18,280 nucleotides of DNA from Desulfofustis sp. (GCA_030145365.1 JAQYVS010000207.1:1-18280), one strand, 5' to 3'. Shown: positions 1-7,994, counted from the first letter of the stretch. Notes: generated by a model not told the origin, from the letters alone. Numbers and translations: made by a program.

Positions 1-50
1 TGACCGGTCATAGACTTCAGAAATAAAGCAGACGTGTATGTTCTTGGGTA

Positions 51-90
51 AAAGATCGGAGATGGCATTTCACGATACCATCTCCGATTT
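51..90 (-). terminator. Rho-independent terminator after mscS
   Basis: A perfect 11-bp stem (55-65 pairing with 78-88) encloses a 12-nt loop. Read on the minus strand it lies about 20 nt past the mscS stop codon and is followed by CTTTT. It probably ends the guaB-guaA-NYN-mscS transcript. A short T run also follows on the plus strand, so it could work in both directions. Confidence 0.8.
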
Positions 91-108
91 CAGGAAATCA
101 GAATAGTT

Positions 109-936
109 TTATGCCGCGTCCTGCTTTTCGTCATTCGAGACCTGATACATATGAACATCCTGTTGCGGGTACGGAATGGAAATTCCGGCTTCGTCAAAAG
201 CAAGTTTGATTTTTTCCGTCAGTGAAAATTTCACATCCCAGTAATCCTCTGTATTCACCCATGGCCGGACAACAAAATTAACCGATGAATCAGCCAGTTC
301 AGCAACAGCAACTGTAACCGGCGGATCACTGAGAACTTTTGGTTCTTTTTGTACGAGCTCCAATAGAATCTGTTCTGCTCCTTTAATATCGTCGTCATAA
401 CCAATGCCGAAGACCATATCAATGCGTCTGGTTGAGTTAGCAGTGATATTGGTAATGGTCCCGCTGGAGACGATACTGTTGGGAATGATTTTACGCTGAT
501 TGTCCGCAGTATTCATCACCGTGTTAAATATGGTTATTTCTTCCACCGCACCCGTTTCCCCGGCCACAGTGACCACATCGCCGACCTTGAACGGCCTGAA
601 GAAAATCAGCATAACTCCGGCTGAAAAATTGGCCAGTGAGTCTTTTAACGCCAGACCAATTGCCAGACCGGCGGCACCGACAACGGTGAGAAAAGAAGTG
701 GTATTGATACCGAGTTGTCCTGCCGCGGCAATAACGACTGCCGTCAGCATTGCATAATAGACAATATTGCGCAGAAATTTGGTCAACGTTATATCGACAT
801 CATGACGATCCATGACCACGACAAAGAACGACGCCAGTTTCTTGGCCAGCCAGTTTCCTATAAGCAGGACAAGTGCTGCAGCAACCAGCTTTAGTCCCCA
901 GGTGATAAAAATTTCGCTAAACATCCAGTCTTCCAT
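109..936 (-). CDS. mscS: Small-conductance mechanosensitive channel (MscS family)
   Basis: This is an inner-membrane channel that opens under membrane tension and releases solutes during hypo-osmotic shock. The protein has 275 residues, close to E. coli MscS (286). Two hydrophobic N-terminal segments (about 10-35 and 55-75) precede the pore helix TM3 (about 81-115), which carries the Gly/Ala-rich pattern VVGAAGLAIGLAL. After it come the FRPF motif, the beta domain and a C-terminal alpha/beta domain with the family signature ending in ISIPYPQQDVH. Where E. coli has Gln112-Gly113 in the pore hinge, this protein has Lys98-Asp99, so the glycine hinge linked to inactivation in E. coli is absent; other homologues also vary here. 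The start is supported by AGGAG a few bases upstream. It lies 58 bp downstream of the NYN gene on the same strand, with no terminator visible between them. Confidence 0.93.
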   Translation of the reverse strand: MEDWMFSEIFITWGLKLVAAALVLLIGNWLAKKLASFFVVVMDRHDVDITLTKFLRNIVYYAMLTAVVIAAAGQLGINTTSFLTVVGAAGLAIGLALKDSLANFSAGVMLIFFRPFKVGDVVTVAGETGAVEEITIFNTVMNTADNQRKIIPNSIVSSGTITNITANSTRRIDMVFGIGYDDDIKGAEQILLELVQKEPKVLSDPPVTVAVAELADSSVNFVVRPWVNTEDYWDVKFSLTEKIKLAFDEAGISIPYPQQDVHMYQVSNDEKQDAA

Positions 937-994
937 GATCGTATCTCCTCTTCTTAAGTATCACTTTTTAATTACTCGTATTGTCTCGATAAAT

Positions 995-1756
995 TCAAGT
1001 TTCCAGCAACTGAATATGAACTGCCTCAGTGCGATTATTGTTTTCCGGATTCTGGACAATATCAAATTCAAAAATCTGACTGGAATCGAGAAAAACTGCA
1101 TCATTAACGACATTTGATTTGGAACAGTGAAAAAACACGGTTTCCGTATGCAGTCCATCTTTCTTCAATATATAATAACGCATAAAACCAAATCCGCGAT
1201 CCTGATTATAATTGATAGGTATACCGCGCTTCCCGGTACCTCCTTCAGAGGGTATGGGCAGCAGTCCCGGAATTAAAAAACCTGAGAGGTAACTGTCTGC
1301 CACCTCTTTAAGTTCCTTACTTACATTATTAAAGCCAATCACCTCAACCCGGCAGCCCATATTCTGTAAGGCCAGAACCAGTCGAATAAAATCGCCGTCA
1401 CCGGTGAGTAAGATGATTCGATCCAGATTTCGTGCCTGGAGTACCGCGTCAATTGCCAGGTCCATATCGGCATTGGCCTTGGTGGTCAAAACGCCTTCGT
1501 CATCGACAAAATGTTTGACATACTTTTTTATCACCTTGAACCCGCATTGGCGGACGATATCATGGTAGTTGTAGAGTTTCAGACGATAATCGGCATCTTC
1601 CTTGGTCCGAGTGCGGTCTTCAGCCAGATAGGAGTTGGCCCTGAGCAGCGTTGAATTTCCGGCATTGGCAAGATCCACCAGAATATCGTACCGCATCCCG
1701 TAGCCCCCGCAGAGGCGTATGTTTTCAGCATCGACGTATATACCGGTCTTCAGCAT
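995..1756 (-). CDS. NYN-domain (LabA/DUF88-like) putative nuclease with a C-terminal cold-shock-like domain
   Basis: The protein has 253 residues counted from the ATG at 1756. That start was chosen because the NYN domain begins at once (MLKTGIYVDAEN) and AGAG lies about 10 nt upstream; a longer frame would run back into guaA. The NYN fold of the PIN-nuclease superfamily spans about residues 1-150. Its acidic metal-binding positions are all present: Asp9 and Glu11-Asn12, Asp97 and Asp99, and Asp120 and Asp122 in LLTGDGDF. After a Gly/Pro-rich linker, residues about 177-250 resemble a cold-shock OB-fold: RGFGF at 187-191 matches RNP1, VFFH at 207-210 matches RNP2, and a final strand reads IFEFDIVQ. 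By family knowledge this suggests a metal-dependent RNase with its own RNA-binding module; the substrate is unknown. It sits 28 bp downstream of guaA and is probably co-transcribed with it. NYN is firm; the cold-shock assignment is by eye. Confidence 0.85.
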   Translation of the reverse strand: MLKTGIYVDAENIRLCGGYGMRYDILVDLANAGNSTLLRANSYLAEDRTRTKEDADYRLKLYNYHDIVRQCGFKVIKKYVKHFVDDEGVLTTKANADMDLAIDAVLQARNLDRIILLTGDGDFIRLVLALQNMGCRVEVIGFNNVSKELKEVADSYLSGFLIPGLLPIPSEGGTGKRGIPINYNQDRGFGFMRYYILKKDGLHTETVFFHCSKSNVVNDAVFLDSSQIFEFDIVQNPENNNRTEAVHIQLLET

Positions 1757-1784
1757 CGATTTATTCTCTTTAAGAATGTATCCC

Positions 1785-3332
1785 TTATTCCCATTCGATG
1801 GTCGCTGGCGGTTTGGAAGAGATGTCGTAAACCACCCGGTTGACACCGCGAACCTCATTGATAATCCTGGTGGAAATGATACCCAGGATCTCATAGGGGA
1901 CTTTCGACCAGTCGGCTGTCATAGCGTCCCTGGAATCGACGCAACGAATGGCGATCACATGCTCATAGGTGCGCCCGTCTCCCATGACCCCGACGGTCTG
2001 AATCGGCAGCAGGACGGCGAATGATTGCCAGACCTTGCGATACCAGCCATGTTTTTTCATCTCATCCAGGACAATAACATCTGCCTGTCGCAGGATGTTG
2101 AGTCGGTCCCTGGTGATCTCTCCCATGATCCTGATGCCCAGGCCCGGTCCGGGAAACGGCTGTCGATAAATCGCCTCCGCCGGCAATCCGAGCTCAAGCC
2201 CAAGTTCACGTACTTCGTCTTTAAACAGCTCCCGCAGTGGTTCAATCAGATCCAGTTTCATCACTTCCGGCAGACCGCCCACGTTGTGATGGGACTTGAT
2301 GGGTGCTTCGCCGCGAAAAGATACCGACTCTATCACATCCGGATACAGCGTACCTTGGGCCAAAAATCTGACATTGCCAATTTTTCCGGCTTCTTCTTCA
2401 AATATCTTGATAAATCCCAGGCCAATTTTCTTTCTTTTGATCTCCGGATCCGCTATCTGATCCAATTCGGACAAAAAGAAATCAGTTGCCTCAACATCGA
2501 TCACGTTGAGTTTGCTTTTTTCCCGGAAAAATCGCAAAATCGCTTCAGATTCTCCGGTTCGCATCAAGCCGTTATTCACATAAATACAGGTGAGCTGATC
2601 TCCTATGGCTCGATGGACGATAGCCGCCGTAACAGAAGAATCAACTCCGCCTGAAAGAGCACAAATGACGCGCTCACTACCCACTTTCTCTTTGAGAGCC
2701 GCCACCGTGGTTTCAATAAAGGAATGCATGGTCCATTCCGGCTTGCATCCGCAGAAACCAAAAATAAAATTGCGTAGCACATCAATACCGATCAGTGTAT
2801 GCGCCACTTCTGGATGAAACTGGACCGCCACAAACGGTTCTTCCCGGTGCTTCAAGGCTGCAAACGGGGAATGACTGCTTACCGCCGTTGCTTCAAATCC
2901 TTCTGGAACCACTTCCACCCGGTCACCATGGCTCATCCAGACCTGATGGCGTACGTCTCCTGTTTCCAGACCGGCAAAGAGCCCATCGGTGTTTAAAAGC
3001 TCTAACTCAGCCTTGCCAAATTCACGCTTCTCGGCCTTTTCCACTTGCCCGCCACGCTGCAGAATCATGAGCTGGGCACCGTAGCAGATACCAAGGATAG
3101 GAATCCGTAGATTTAAAATTTCCGGATCCGAGTGTGGCGCATCCTGGTCGTATACCGAACAAGGACCACCTGAAAGCACAATTCCCGCCGGTTTCATTTG
3201 TTTAATGGCAGTAAGCGAAGTCGAGTAGGGATGGATTGCGCAATATACTTTCTGCTCTCTGATACGCCGGGCAATAAGCTGGGTTGTCTGGGATCCAAAA
3301 TCAAGAATGAGGATCATCTCACCAATACTCAT
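1785..3332 (-). CDS. guaA: GMP synthase (glutamine-hydrolysing)
   Basis: It converts XMP, ATP and glutamine to GMP, the last step of guanine nucleotide synthesis, in the cytoplasm. The 515-residue length is typical. An N-terminal class I glutamine amidotransferase domain (about 6-195) carries the triad: Cys83 in GICYGAQL, with His173 and Glu175 in QFHPE. The ATP pyrophosphatase domain follows, with the P-loop SGGVDSS at 227-233. The C-terminal dimerisation/XMP-binding domain (about 390-515) ends in KPPATIEWE, the usual end of this family. Met1 is preferred; Met6 (MILILDFGSQ) would match many homologues, but GGTGAG lies immediately against it, too close for a ribosome site. The gene lies 37 bp downstream of guaB, the usual guaBA order. 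Confidence 0.98.
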   Translation of the reverse strand: MSIGEMILILDFGSQTTQLIARRIREQKVYCAIHPYSTSLTAIKQMKPAGIVLSGGPCSVYDQDAPHSDPEILNLRIPILGICYGAQLMILQRGGQVEKAEKREFGKAELELLNTDGLFAGLETGDVRHQVWMSHGDRVEVVPEGFEATAVSSHSPFAALKHREEPFVAVQFHPEVAHTLIGIDVLRNFIFGFCGCKPEWTMHSFIETTVAALKEKVGSERVICALSGGVDSSVTAAIVHRAIGDQLTCIYVNNGLMRTGESEAILRFFREKSKLNVIDVEATDFFLSELDQIADPEIKRKKIGLGFIKIFEEEAGKIGNVRFLAQGTLYPDVIESVSFRGEAPIKSHHNVGGLPEVMKLDLIEPLRELFKDEVRELGLELGLPAEAIYRQPFPGPGLGIRIMGEITRDRLNILRQADVIVLDEMKKHGWYRKVWQSFAVLLPIQTVGVMGDGRTYEHVIAIRCVDSRDAMTADWSKVPYEILGIISTRIINEVRGVNRVVYDISSKPPATIEWE

Positions 3333-3369
3333 ATCGTCACAGCTCTCTTATTAATGTTGTTTGCTCAAA

Positions 3370-4833
3370 TTACGCCATTCGATAATTAGGCGCTTCCTTG
3401 GTGATGATTACATCGTGAACGTGGGATTCACGCAGGCCTGCTGCTGAGATTCGGACAAATTTCGCCTTTTCCTGCAACTCATCAATCGTTGCAGCTCCAA
3501 CGTAGCCCATACCCGATCTAAGACCGCCGAGCAATTGATAAATCACGTTGGTCAAGGGGCCACGATACGGCACTTTACCTTCAATTCCTTCGGGGACAAG
3601 CTTAGAAGTGGCGCTGGTCTCCTCTTGAAAATAGCGATCCGATGAGCCCTCTGCCATTGCTCCAAGAGAGCCCATGCCGCGATAGCCCTTGTATGTCCGG
3701 CCCTGATATAAAAACGTCTCTCCAGGGGTTTCATCGGTTCCGGCAAACAGACTGCCGATCATAATCGATGATGCACCGGCACCAATTGCTTTGGCAATAT
3801 CCCCCGAGTGTTTTATGCCTCCGTCGGCAATAACAGGTATATCGTGTTTCTTGCCGACTTTGACACAACCTCGCAGTGCCGTAACCTGGGGAACACCAAC
3901 ACCTGCGACAATTCTGGTTGTGCAGATTGACCCCGGCCCAACTCCGACCTTTATTGCATTTACACCTGCGTTGATCATATCTTCAGCCGCCTCGGCCGTG
4001 GCTATATTTCCAGCAATAATCTGCAAGTTGGGAAAAGCGCCCCGCACTGCTTCAATGGCCCTGATCACTCCTGCTGAATGCCCATGCGCCGAATCGAGAA
4101 CTACCACATCAACTCCGGCCTGAACCAGTTTTTCGGTATGAGCTTCAAGCTGATCGCCCACCCCGATTGCGGCACCGACCAGCAATCTGCCAAACTCATC
4201 TTTGGCGGCCAGGGGATACTTCTTGATCTTTTCAAGATCCTTGATCGTTATCAGCCCTTTCAGGTTACCCTCATCGTCTACTACCAGGAGCTTTTCAATT
4301 CGATGTTCATGCAGCAGGGCTTTGGAATGCTCAAGGTCTATACCGACCTCGGCCGTAACCAGATTTTTACTGGTCATGACATCCGAAACCCTGAGATCAT
4401 TGTCCGAGACAAAACGTAGATCCCGGTTGGTGACGATACCGACGAGTTTGCCCTCGTGCAATACGGGCAGGCCGGAGATTTTATATCGGGCCATAATTTG
4501 CTGGACCTCGGCCACTGACTGATCACGCCCAACCACAATCGGATCGATAATCATTCCCGACTCAGACTTCTTGACCCGCTCAACCTCAAGTGTCTGCTGG
4601 TCAATGCCCATGTTTTTATGAACAATGCCGATGCCCCCTTCACGGGCCATAGTGATCGCTGCAGCAGACTCTGTTACCGTATCCATTGCTGCACTGATGA
4701 GCGGTGTGTTCAAGTTGATGCCCTGGGTGAGCCTGGTTTGAAGTAAAACCTCATTGGGAAGGACTTTGGAGGCAGACGGCACCAACAGCAGATCGTCAAA
4801 AGTTAGTGCCATTTCAATATTATCTGGTAACAT
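3370..4833 (-). CDS. guaB: Inosine-5'-monophosphate dehydrogenase
   Basis: It oxidises IMP to XMP with NAD+, the committed step to GMP, in the cytoplasm. The 487-residue length is normal. The TIM-barrel catalytic domain is split by a pair of CBS domains (about residues 95-205), which in this family bind purine nucleotides and tune activity. The catalytic loop has GSICTTR with Cys304. The mobile flap carries MGSLGAMAEGSSDRY. The start is well supported by AAAGGAG six bases upstream of the ATG. It is the first gene of the guaB-guaA unit and diverges from the YciO-like gene across a 197-bp gap containing a candidate promoter. Confidence 0.98.
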   Translation of the reverse strand: MLPDNIEMALTFDDLLLVPSASKVLPNEVLLQTRLTQGINLNTPLISAAMDTVTESAAAITMAREGGIGIVHKNMGIDQQTLEVERVKKSESGMIIDPIVVGRDQSVAEVQQIMARYKISGLPVLHEGKLVGIVTNRDLRFVSDNDLRVSDVMTSKNLVTAEVGIDLEHSKALLHEHRIEKLLVVDDEGNLKGLITIKDLEKIKKYPLAAKDEFGRLLVGAAIGVGDQLEAHTEKLVQAGVDVVVLDSAHGHSAGVIRAIEAVRGAFPNLQIIAGNIATAEAAEDMINAGVNAIKVGVGPGSICTTRIVAGVGVPQVTALRGCVKVGKKHDIPVIADGGIKHSGDIAKAIGAGASSIMIGSLFAGTDETPGETFLYQGRTYKGYRGMGSLGAMAEGSSDRYFQEETSATSKLVPEGIEGKVPYRGPLTNVIYQLLGGLRSGMGYVGAATIDELQEKAKFVRISAAGLRESHVHDVIITKEAPNYRMA

Positions 4834-4915
4834 AGGTAACTCCTTTTATGGACAATTCCTTCCAAGCACCTGAAACTCTTGGAAAATATTGGATTTGGGC
4901 AGAGACATCACGACT

Positions 4916-4945
4916 ATTTTAAATCATTGTAACAAAAAAGCTCAA
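4916..4945 (-). promoter_or_regulatory. Candidate sigma-70 promoter of guaBA
   Basis: On the minus strand TTGAGC (4945-4940) and TAAAAT (4921-4916) are separated by 18 nt. This would start transcription near 4909 and leave a leader of about 75 nt before guaB. It is a reasonable but not consensus match, found by eye. I see no clear PurR-type palindrome next to it. Confidence 0.45.
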
Positions 4946-5030
4946 CAGTTTTAAAATCGATACGATTTAACCTGGTTTTGCAGAAAGCGACATCCCGGAT
5001 TAATGGAAATTTGCTCATAGATAACAATTT

Positions 5031-5642
5031 ATGATTCTAGAAATACACGACCATAATCCCCAACTCCGCTATATCCGAAGAGTTGTTGATCTGATCAACC
5101 ATGGTGGTGTTATCTGTTACCCAACCGAAACCGGTTATGGAATCGGTTGTGATATTTTTAACCCGAAGGCGATAAAAAAAATCGTCAGGCTGAAAAAAAG
5201 ACCGCCCAGTAAACCTTTTTCATTTATGTGCTATGATTTGAAAAACATCAGTGAATACGCACATGTATCAAACACGGCCTATCGTCTGTTGAAAAAAAAC
5301 CTGCCCGGGCCGTATACCTTTGTCCTACCCGGCACCAAACTTGTTCCCAAAGTTATGACCACCAAACAGAAGACAGTGGGTATACGGGTACCCTCCAACA
5401 TCATTTGTCAGACGCTGTTGGAAGAGCTTGGCTCGCCAATTATCAATACAAGTATTCCGGTGGATGACGATACGGCACCGCCCACAGAGGCCTTCGAGAT
5501 TGAGATGCTTCTGAACAACCGGGTCGATCTGGTCATCGACGGCGGTCCGGTTTATCCGGATCCCTCATCGGTTATCGACCTGACCGGGAGCAGTCCAGAG
5601 ATACTCAGGGAAGGCAAAGGAGATGTTAGCCCTTTCCGTTAA
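5031..5642 (+). CDS. YciO/TsaC (YrdC/Sua5) family protein, YciO-like
   Basis: The family includes TsaC/Sua5, which makes threonylcarbamoyl-AMP from threonine, bicarbonate and ATP for tRNA t6A37. The 203-residue protein has the single YrdC-like fold. PTETGYGIGC at 31-40 and the basic stretch KKRPPSKPF at 55-63 match the nucleotide-binding region, followed by VGIRVPSN and SPIINTS. Overall similarity, including the N-terminal IHDHNPQ, the LPGPYTFVLPGT segment and the ending REGKGDVSPF, is closer to E. coli YciO than to TsaC. YciO's role is less certain, so t6A synthesis should not be assumed. The canonical TsaC segment SAN is NTS here. No clear Shine-Dalgarno precedes the ATG, but it matches the family N-terminus. 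The 3' end overlaps the opposing IHF-type gene by 17 bp. Confidence 0.85.
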   Translation: MILEIHDHNPQLRYIRRVVDLINHGGVICYPTETGYGIGCDIFNPKAIKKIVRLKKRPPSKPFSFMCYDLKNISEYAHVSNTAYRLLKKNLPGPYTFVLPGTKLVPKVMTTKQKTVGIRVPSNIICQTLLEELGSPIINTSIPVDDDTAPPTEAFEIEMLLNNRVDLVIDGGPVYPDPSSVIDLTGSSPEILREGKGDVSPFR

Positions 5643-5916
5643 TCAGCGCCTCTTTCAGAGATTTACTCATGGTGAAGTGGATTGTCTTCCGCTCGCCGAT
5701 ATCCATCATCACGCCAGTCCGTGGATTTTTGGTCTGCCGTGCCTTACGGTTTCTGGTCGAAAAGCTGCCGAATCCCCGCAGTTCCACGCGCCGTCCCTCG
5801 GATAATGCCTCGGCCATCGATTCCAGAATAATATCTACAGCGACACTGACATCCTGTTTATGGATGGTGAGATTGTCGCTTATTTTATCAACTAGTTCCT
5901 TTTTTAACATGCTCAT
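5626..5916 (-). CDS. ihfB: HU/IHF family DNA-binding protein, IHF beta-like
   Basis: This is a 96-residue histone-like protein that binds and sharply bends DNA as a dimer. The family signature is clear: VELRGFGSFSTRNRKARQTKNPRTG-type residues around 44-68 form the end of the body and the DNA-gripping beta arm with its Pro, and the C-terminal helix reads MSKSLKEALI. The helix-turn-helix body fills residues 1-45. The ELRGFGSF pattern and the position just downstream of rpsA, as in the E. coli rpsA-ihfB order, favour IHF beta over HU. An AGAGG precedes the first ATG by 11 nt; a second ATG two codons later is possible. A terminator lies between rpsA and this gene, so it may use its own promoter. 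The HU/IHF assignment is firm; the IHF-beta subtype is an inference. Confidence 0.88.
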   Translation of the reverse strand: MSMLKKELVDKISDNLTIHKQDVSVAVDIILESMAEALSEGRRVELRGFGSFSTRNRKARQTKNPRTGVMMDIGERKTIHFTMSKSLKEALINGKG

Positions 5917-5940
5917 TGGTTCATCAACCTCTAAAGCTGG

Positions 5941-5969
5941 GATATAAAAAAAGGTTGCCTCGTCGTAAA
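5941..5969 (-). promoter_or_regulatory. Weak candidate promoter of the IHF-type gene
   Basis: On the minus strand TTTACG (5969-5964) and TATATC (5946-5941) are 17 nt apart, each matching four of six consensus bases. The -35 lies in the loop of the rpsA terminator hairpin and the -10 directly abuts its T tract. If real, the leader would be only about 20 nt. The match is weak and the T-rich context makes chance similarity likely. Confidence 0.25.
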
Positions 5970-5986
5970 CGAACGAAACAACCTTT
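5946..5986 (-). terminator. Rho-independent terminator between rpsA and the IHF-type gene
   Basis: Read on the minus strand, an 8-bp stem (AAAGGTTG at 5986-5979 pairing with CAACCTTT at 5957-5950) can be extended by an inner 4-bp stem. It runs into a tract of seven T residues, of which three are in the stem. It begins about 26 nt after the rpsA stop codon, so it should end most rpsA transcripts. Confidence 0.8.
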
Positions 5987-6012
5987 ACCTTCTATGTTGC
6001 AAGACAACAGGT

Positions 6013-7743
6013 TTATTCCTCTGTCTTGGGACCTCCCTCTGCAGCTGCCTTTAACAGGTCACCGAATGTGGCCGGAGCAGCTTCGGCTATTTCAGCCTCA
6101 GCCTTCTTGATCTTCTCAACGGCCTCGGCTTCACCTTCATCTTCAAGTGTTTTTACGGAAAGGCCGATCTTGCGATCCTTTGCCGACACATTGATGACGA
6201 TGGCCTTGAGCGTATCGCCAACATTGTAATGCTCGGCCGGGCTTTTGACCTTGTCTTTGGGAATCTCAGAGACATGTACAAGTCCCTCGATGCCTTCTTC
6301 AAGTTTCACAAACACACCGAAATCGGTGACATTGGTGATCTCACCTTCAACGACGGTTCCTGAGGGGTAGTTGTTGTAAGCGGTTTGCCAGGGATCGGGA
6401 GTGAGTTGCTTGACGCCCAGGGAGAAACGTTCGTTCTCCTTATCGATTTTCAAAACTACCGCCTGGATAGTATCACCCTTGGCGTATTTTTCAGCCGGAT
6501 GCTTGATGCGCTCCGTCCAGGAAAGATCTGAGACATGGATAAGACCGTCAATACCTTCCTCAATACCGATAAAGACACCGAAGTCGGTAATATTTTTAAT
6601 CTTTCCTTCAATAATGGCGCCGACCGGATAGCTCTCGATAACCATATCCCAGGGATTGGGCTGGAGCTGCTTCATGCCTAAAGATATCCGCTTGGTTTCC
6701 GGTTCGATGTTCAAGACCATGATTTCAATCTGGTCACCGACGGTAACAATTTTGGACGGATGCCTCGGCTTTTTCGACCAGGTCATCTCAGAGACGTGGA
6801 TAAGTCCTTCGACCCCTTCCTCAAGTTCAACAAAGACACCGTAATCGGTAACGGAAACGACAGCACCAACCGCTTTTTCAGCAACCGGATAACGATCGGT
6901 TACCGTAGCCCAAGGATCCTCTCGCAACTGCTTGATTCCCAGGGAAACGCGGTCATTTTCCCGATCATATTTAAGAACTTTAACTTCAACTTCCTGCCCT
7001 ACTTTATAAAGCTTGGCCGGATGAGAAACCCGTCCCCAGCTCAAATCGGTGATATGGCACAACCCGTCCATACCGCCCATATCAATAAACAGACCGTAAT
7101 CGGTAATATTGGTGACCGAACCAGCAATAACCTGATTTTCTTCGAGGCGGGAACGCATCTCTTCACGCAGTTTATTGCGCTCTTCTTCGAGGATTGCCCG
7201 GCGGGAGATAACCACGTTGTTACGTTTACGGTTGAATTTAAGAATCTTAAAGTCATATGCCTGACCGATCAAACCATCAAGATCTTTAACAGGCCTGAGA
7301 TCAATCTGAGAATAGGGTAGAAAAGCAGGTACGCCTATATCTACGGACATACCGCCCTTGACCCGGCTCTCAATATTACCCTGAATCGTACCGTCAGCTT
7401 CCTGGATTTTAGCGATATCTTCCCATACCTTGATAGCAATCGCCTTTTCACGCGACAGGAGAAGTCCGCCTTCATCCTTGCGGCGTTCAACAAACACCTC
7501 AATGGTGTCACCGACGCCGATGTCTTCGGCATCGTCTAAACGAAACTCAGATTTAGGAATGTAACTCTCAGCCTTATCCCCCACATCAACAAGATAGCAA
7601 TCATCATCTTCACCGATGATTGTGCCCATGGCCACTTTTCCGACCTCGACAACCTTATTGTTTTCTTCCATTTCGAAAAGCTCGGCAAAACTCAGCTCTT
7701 CACTGTTCTCTGTCTGATTTGATTGATTGGTTTCTTCTGTCAT
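6013..7743 (-). CDS. rpsA: 30S ribosomal protein S1
   Basis: S1 binds the 30S subunit and captures mRNA, especially mRNAs with weak Shine-Dalgarno sites. The 576-residue product contains six S1/OB-fold repeats of about 70-75 residues, as in E. coli S1 (557). The first two are divergent, as expected for ribosome-anchoring domains. Repeats 3-6 carry the classic pattern ITDYG(L/V)F, then GL(I/C)H(I/V)(S/T), then a closing SLG(I/M/V)KQL. The C-terminus is a charged Glu/Ala/Lys tail. I chose the ATG at 7743 (MTEETNQ); an in-frame GTG at 7773 would add ten residues but has no ribosome site. Neither start has a strong Shine-Dalgarno, as is also known for enterobacterial rpsA. The gene is preceded by a strong promoter and a structured leader, and ends just before a terminator. 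Confidence 0.97.
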   Translation of the reverse strand: MTEETNQSNQTENSEELSFAELFEMEENNKVVEVGKVAMGTIIGEDDDCYLVDVGDKAESYIPKSEFRLDDAEDIGVGDTIEVFVERRKDEGGLLLSREKAIAIKVWEDIAKIQEADGTIQGNIESRVKGGMSVDIGVPAFLPYSQIDLRPVKDLDGLIGQAYDFKILKFNRKRNNVVISRRAILEEERNKLREEMRSRLEENQVIAGSVTNITDYGLFIDMGGMDGLCHITDLSWGRVSHPAKLYKVGQEVEVKVLKYDRENDRVSLGIKQLREDPWATVTDRYPVAEKAVGAVVSVTDYGVFVELEEGVEGLIHVSEMTWSKKPRHPSKIVTVGDQIEIMVLNIEPETKRISLGMKQLQPNPWDMVIESYPVGAIIEGKIKNITDFGVFIGIEEGIDGLIHVSDLSWTERIKHPAEKYAKGDTIQAVVLKIDKENERFSLGVKQLTPDPWQTAYNNYPSGTVVEGEITNVTDFGVFVKLEEGIEGLVHVSEIPKDKVKSPAEHYNVGDTLKAIVINVSAKDRKIGLSVKTLEDEGEAEAVEKIKKAEAEIAEAAPATFGDLLKAAAEGGPKTEE

Positions 7744-7820
7744 TGGTTCTACTCGCAGTGCAACTTCCGCCACACAGTTTAATGATTAATCTTCGCCTGT
7801 TACTACAGACACTAAAAATA

Positions 7821-7858
7821 CTGAAGGGGTGCGACCCCAGTTTTAGATGGCAACCCCA
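7821..7858 (-). promoter_or_regulatory. Structured rpsA mRNA leader element
   Basis: In the rpsA leader a GGGGT-CGC-ACCCC hairpin occupies 7838-7826 on the minus strand. A second GGGGT at 7857-7853 could pair with the same ACCCC, so two mutually exclusive structures are possible. It lies between the proposed transcription start (about 7867) and the start codon (7743). A role in S1 autoregulation is only a guess. Confidence 0.35.
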
Positions 7859-7873
7859 ACAAAAGAATTTGAT

Positions 7874-7902
7874 TTTATACCATGAAAATGATGGAGAGAC
7901 AA
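7874..7902 (-). promoter_or_regulatory. Candidate strong sigma-70 promoter of rpsA
   Basis: On the minus strand TTGTCT (7902-7897), a 17-nt spacer and TATAAA (7879-7874) form a near-consensus promoter. Predicted transcription start is near 7867, giving a leader of about 125 nt to the rpsA ATG. It is the best promoter match I see in the window and fits the high expression expected of S1. Confidence 0.7.
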
Positions 7903-7994
7903 GGTTTTATTGGTCCTAAGACAAAACCATGGGTGAGTGTAATGTAATTCGGCGGGATTTATTGACTAGGCTACTCATTTATAACGATTGCAGC

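Noticed and set aside
2025..2654. A 209-codon open frame on the plus strand opposite guaA
   Set aside because: It lies wholly antisense to a clearly real guaA, shows no recognisable domain and is explained by codon-position bias of the opposite strand.
6760..7320. A 186-codon open frame on the plus strand opposite rpsA
   Set aside because: It is antisense to the S1 repeats; its apparent internal repetition simply mirrors the S1 domains.
7744..7773. GTG-initiated ten-residue extension of S1
   Set aside because: There is no ribosome site before the GTG, and the ATG product matches the usual start of S1 (MTE).
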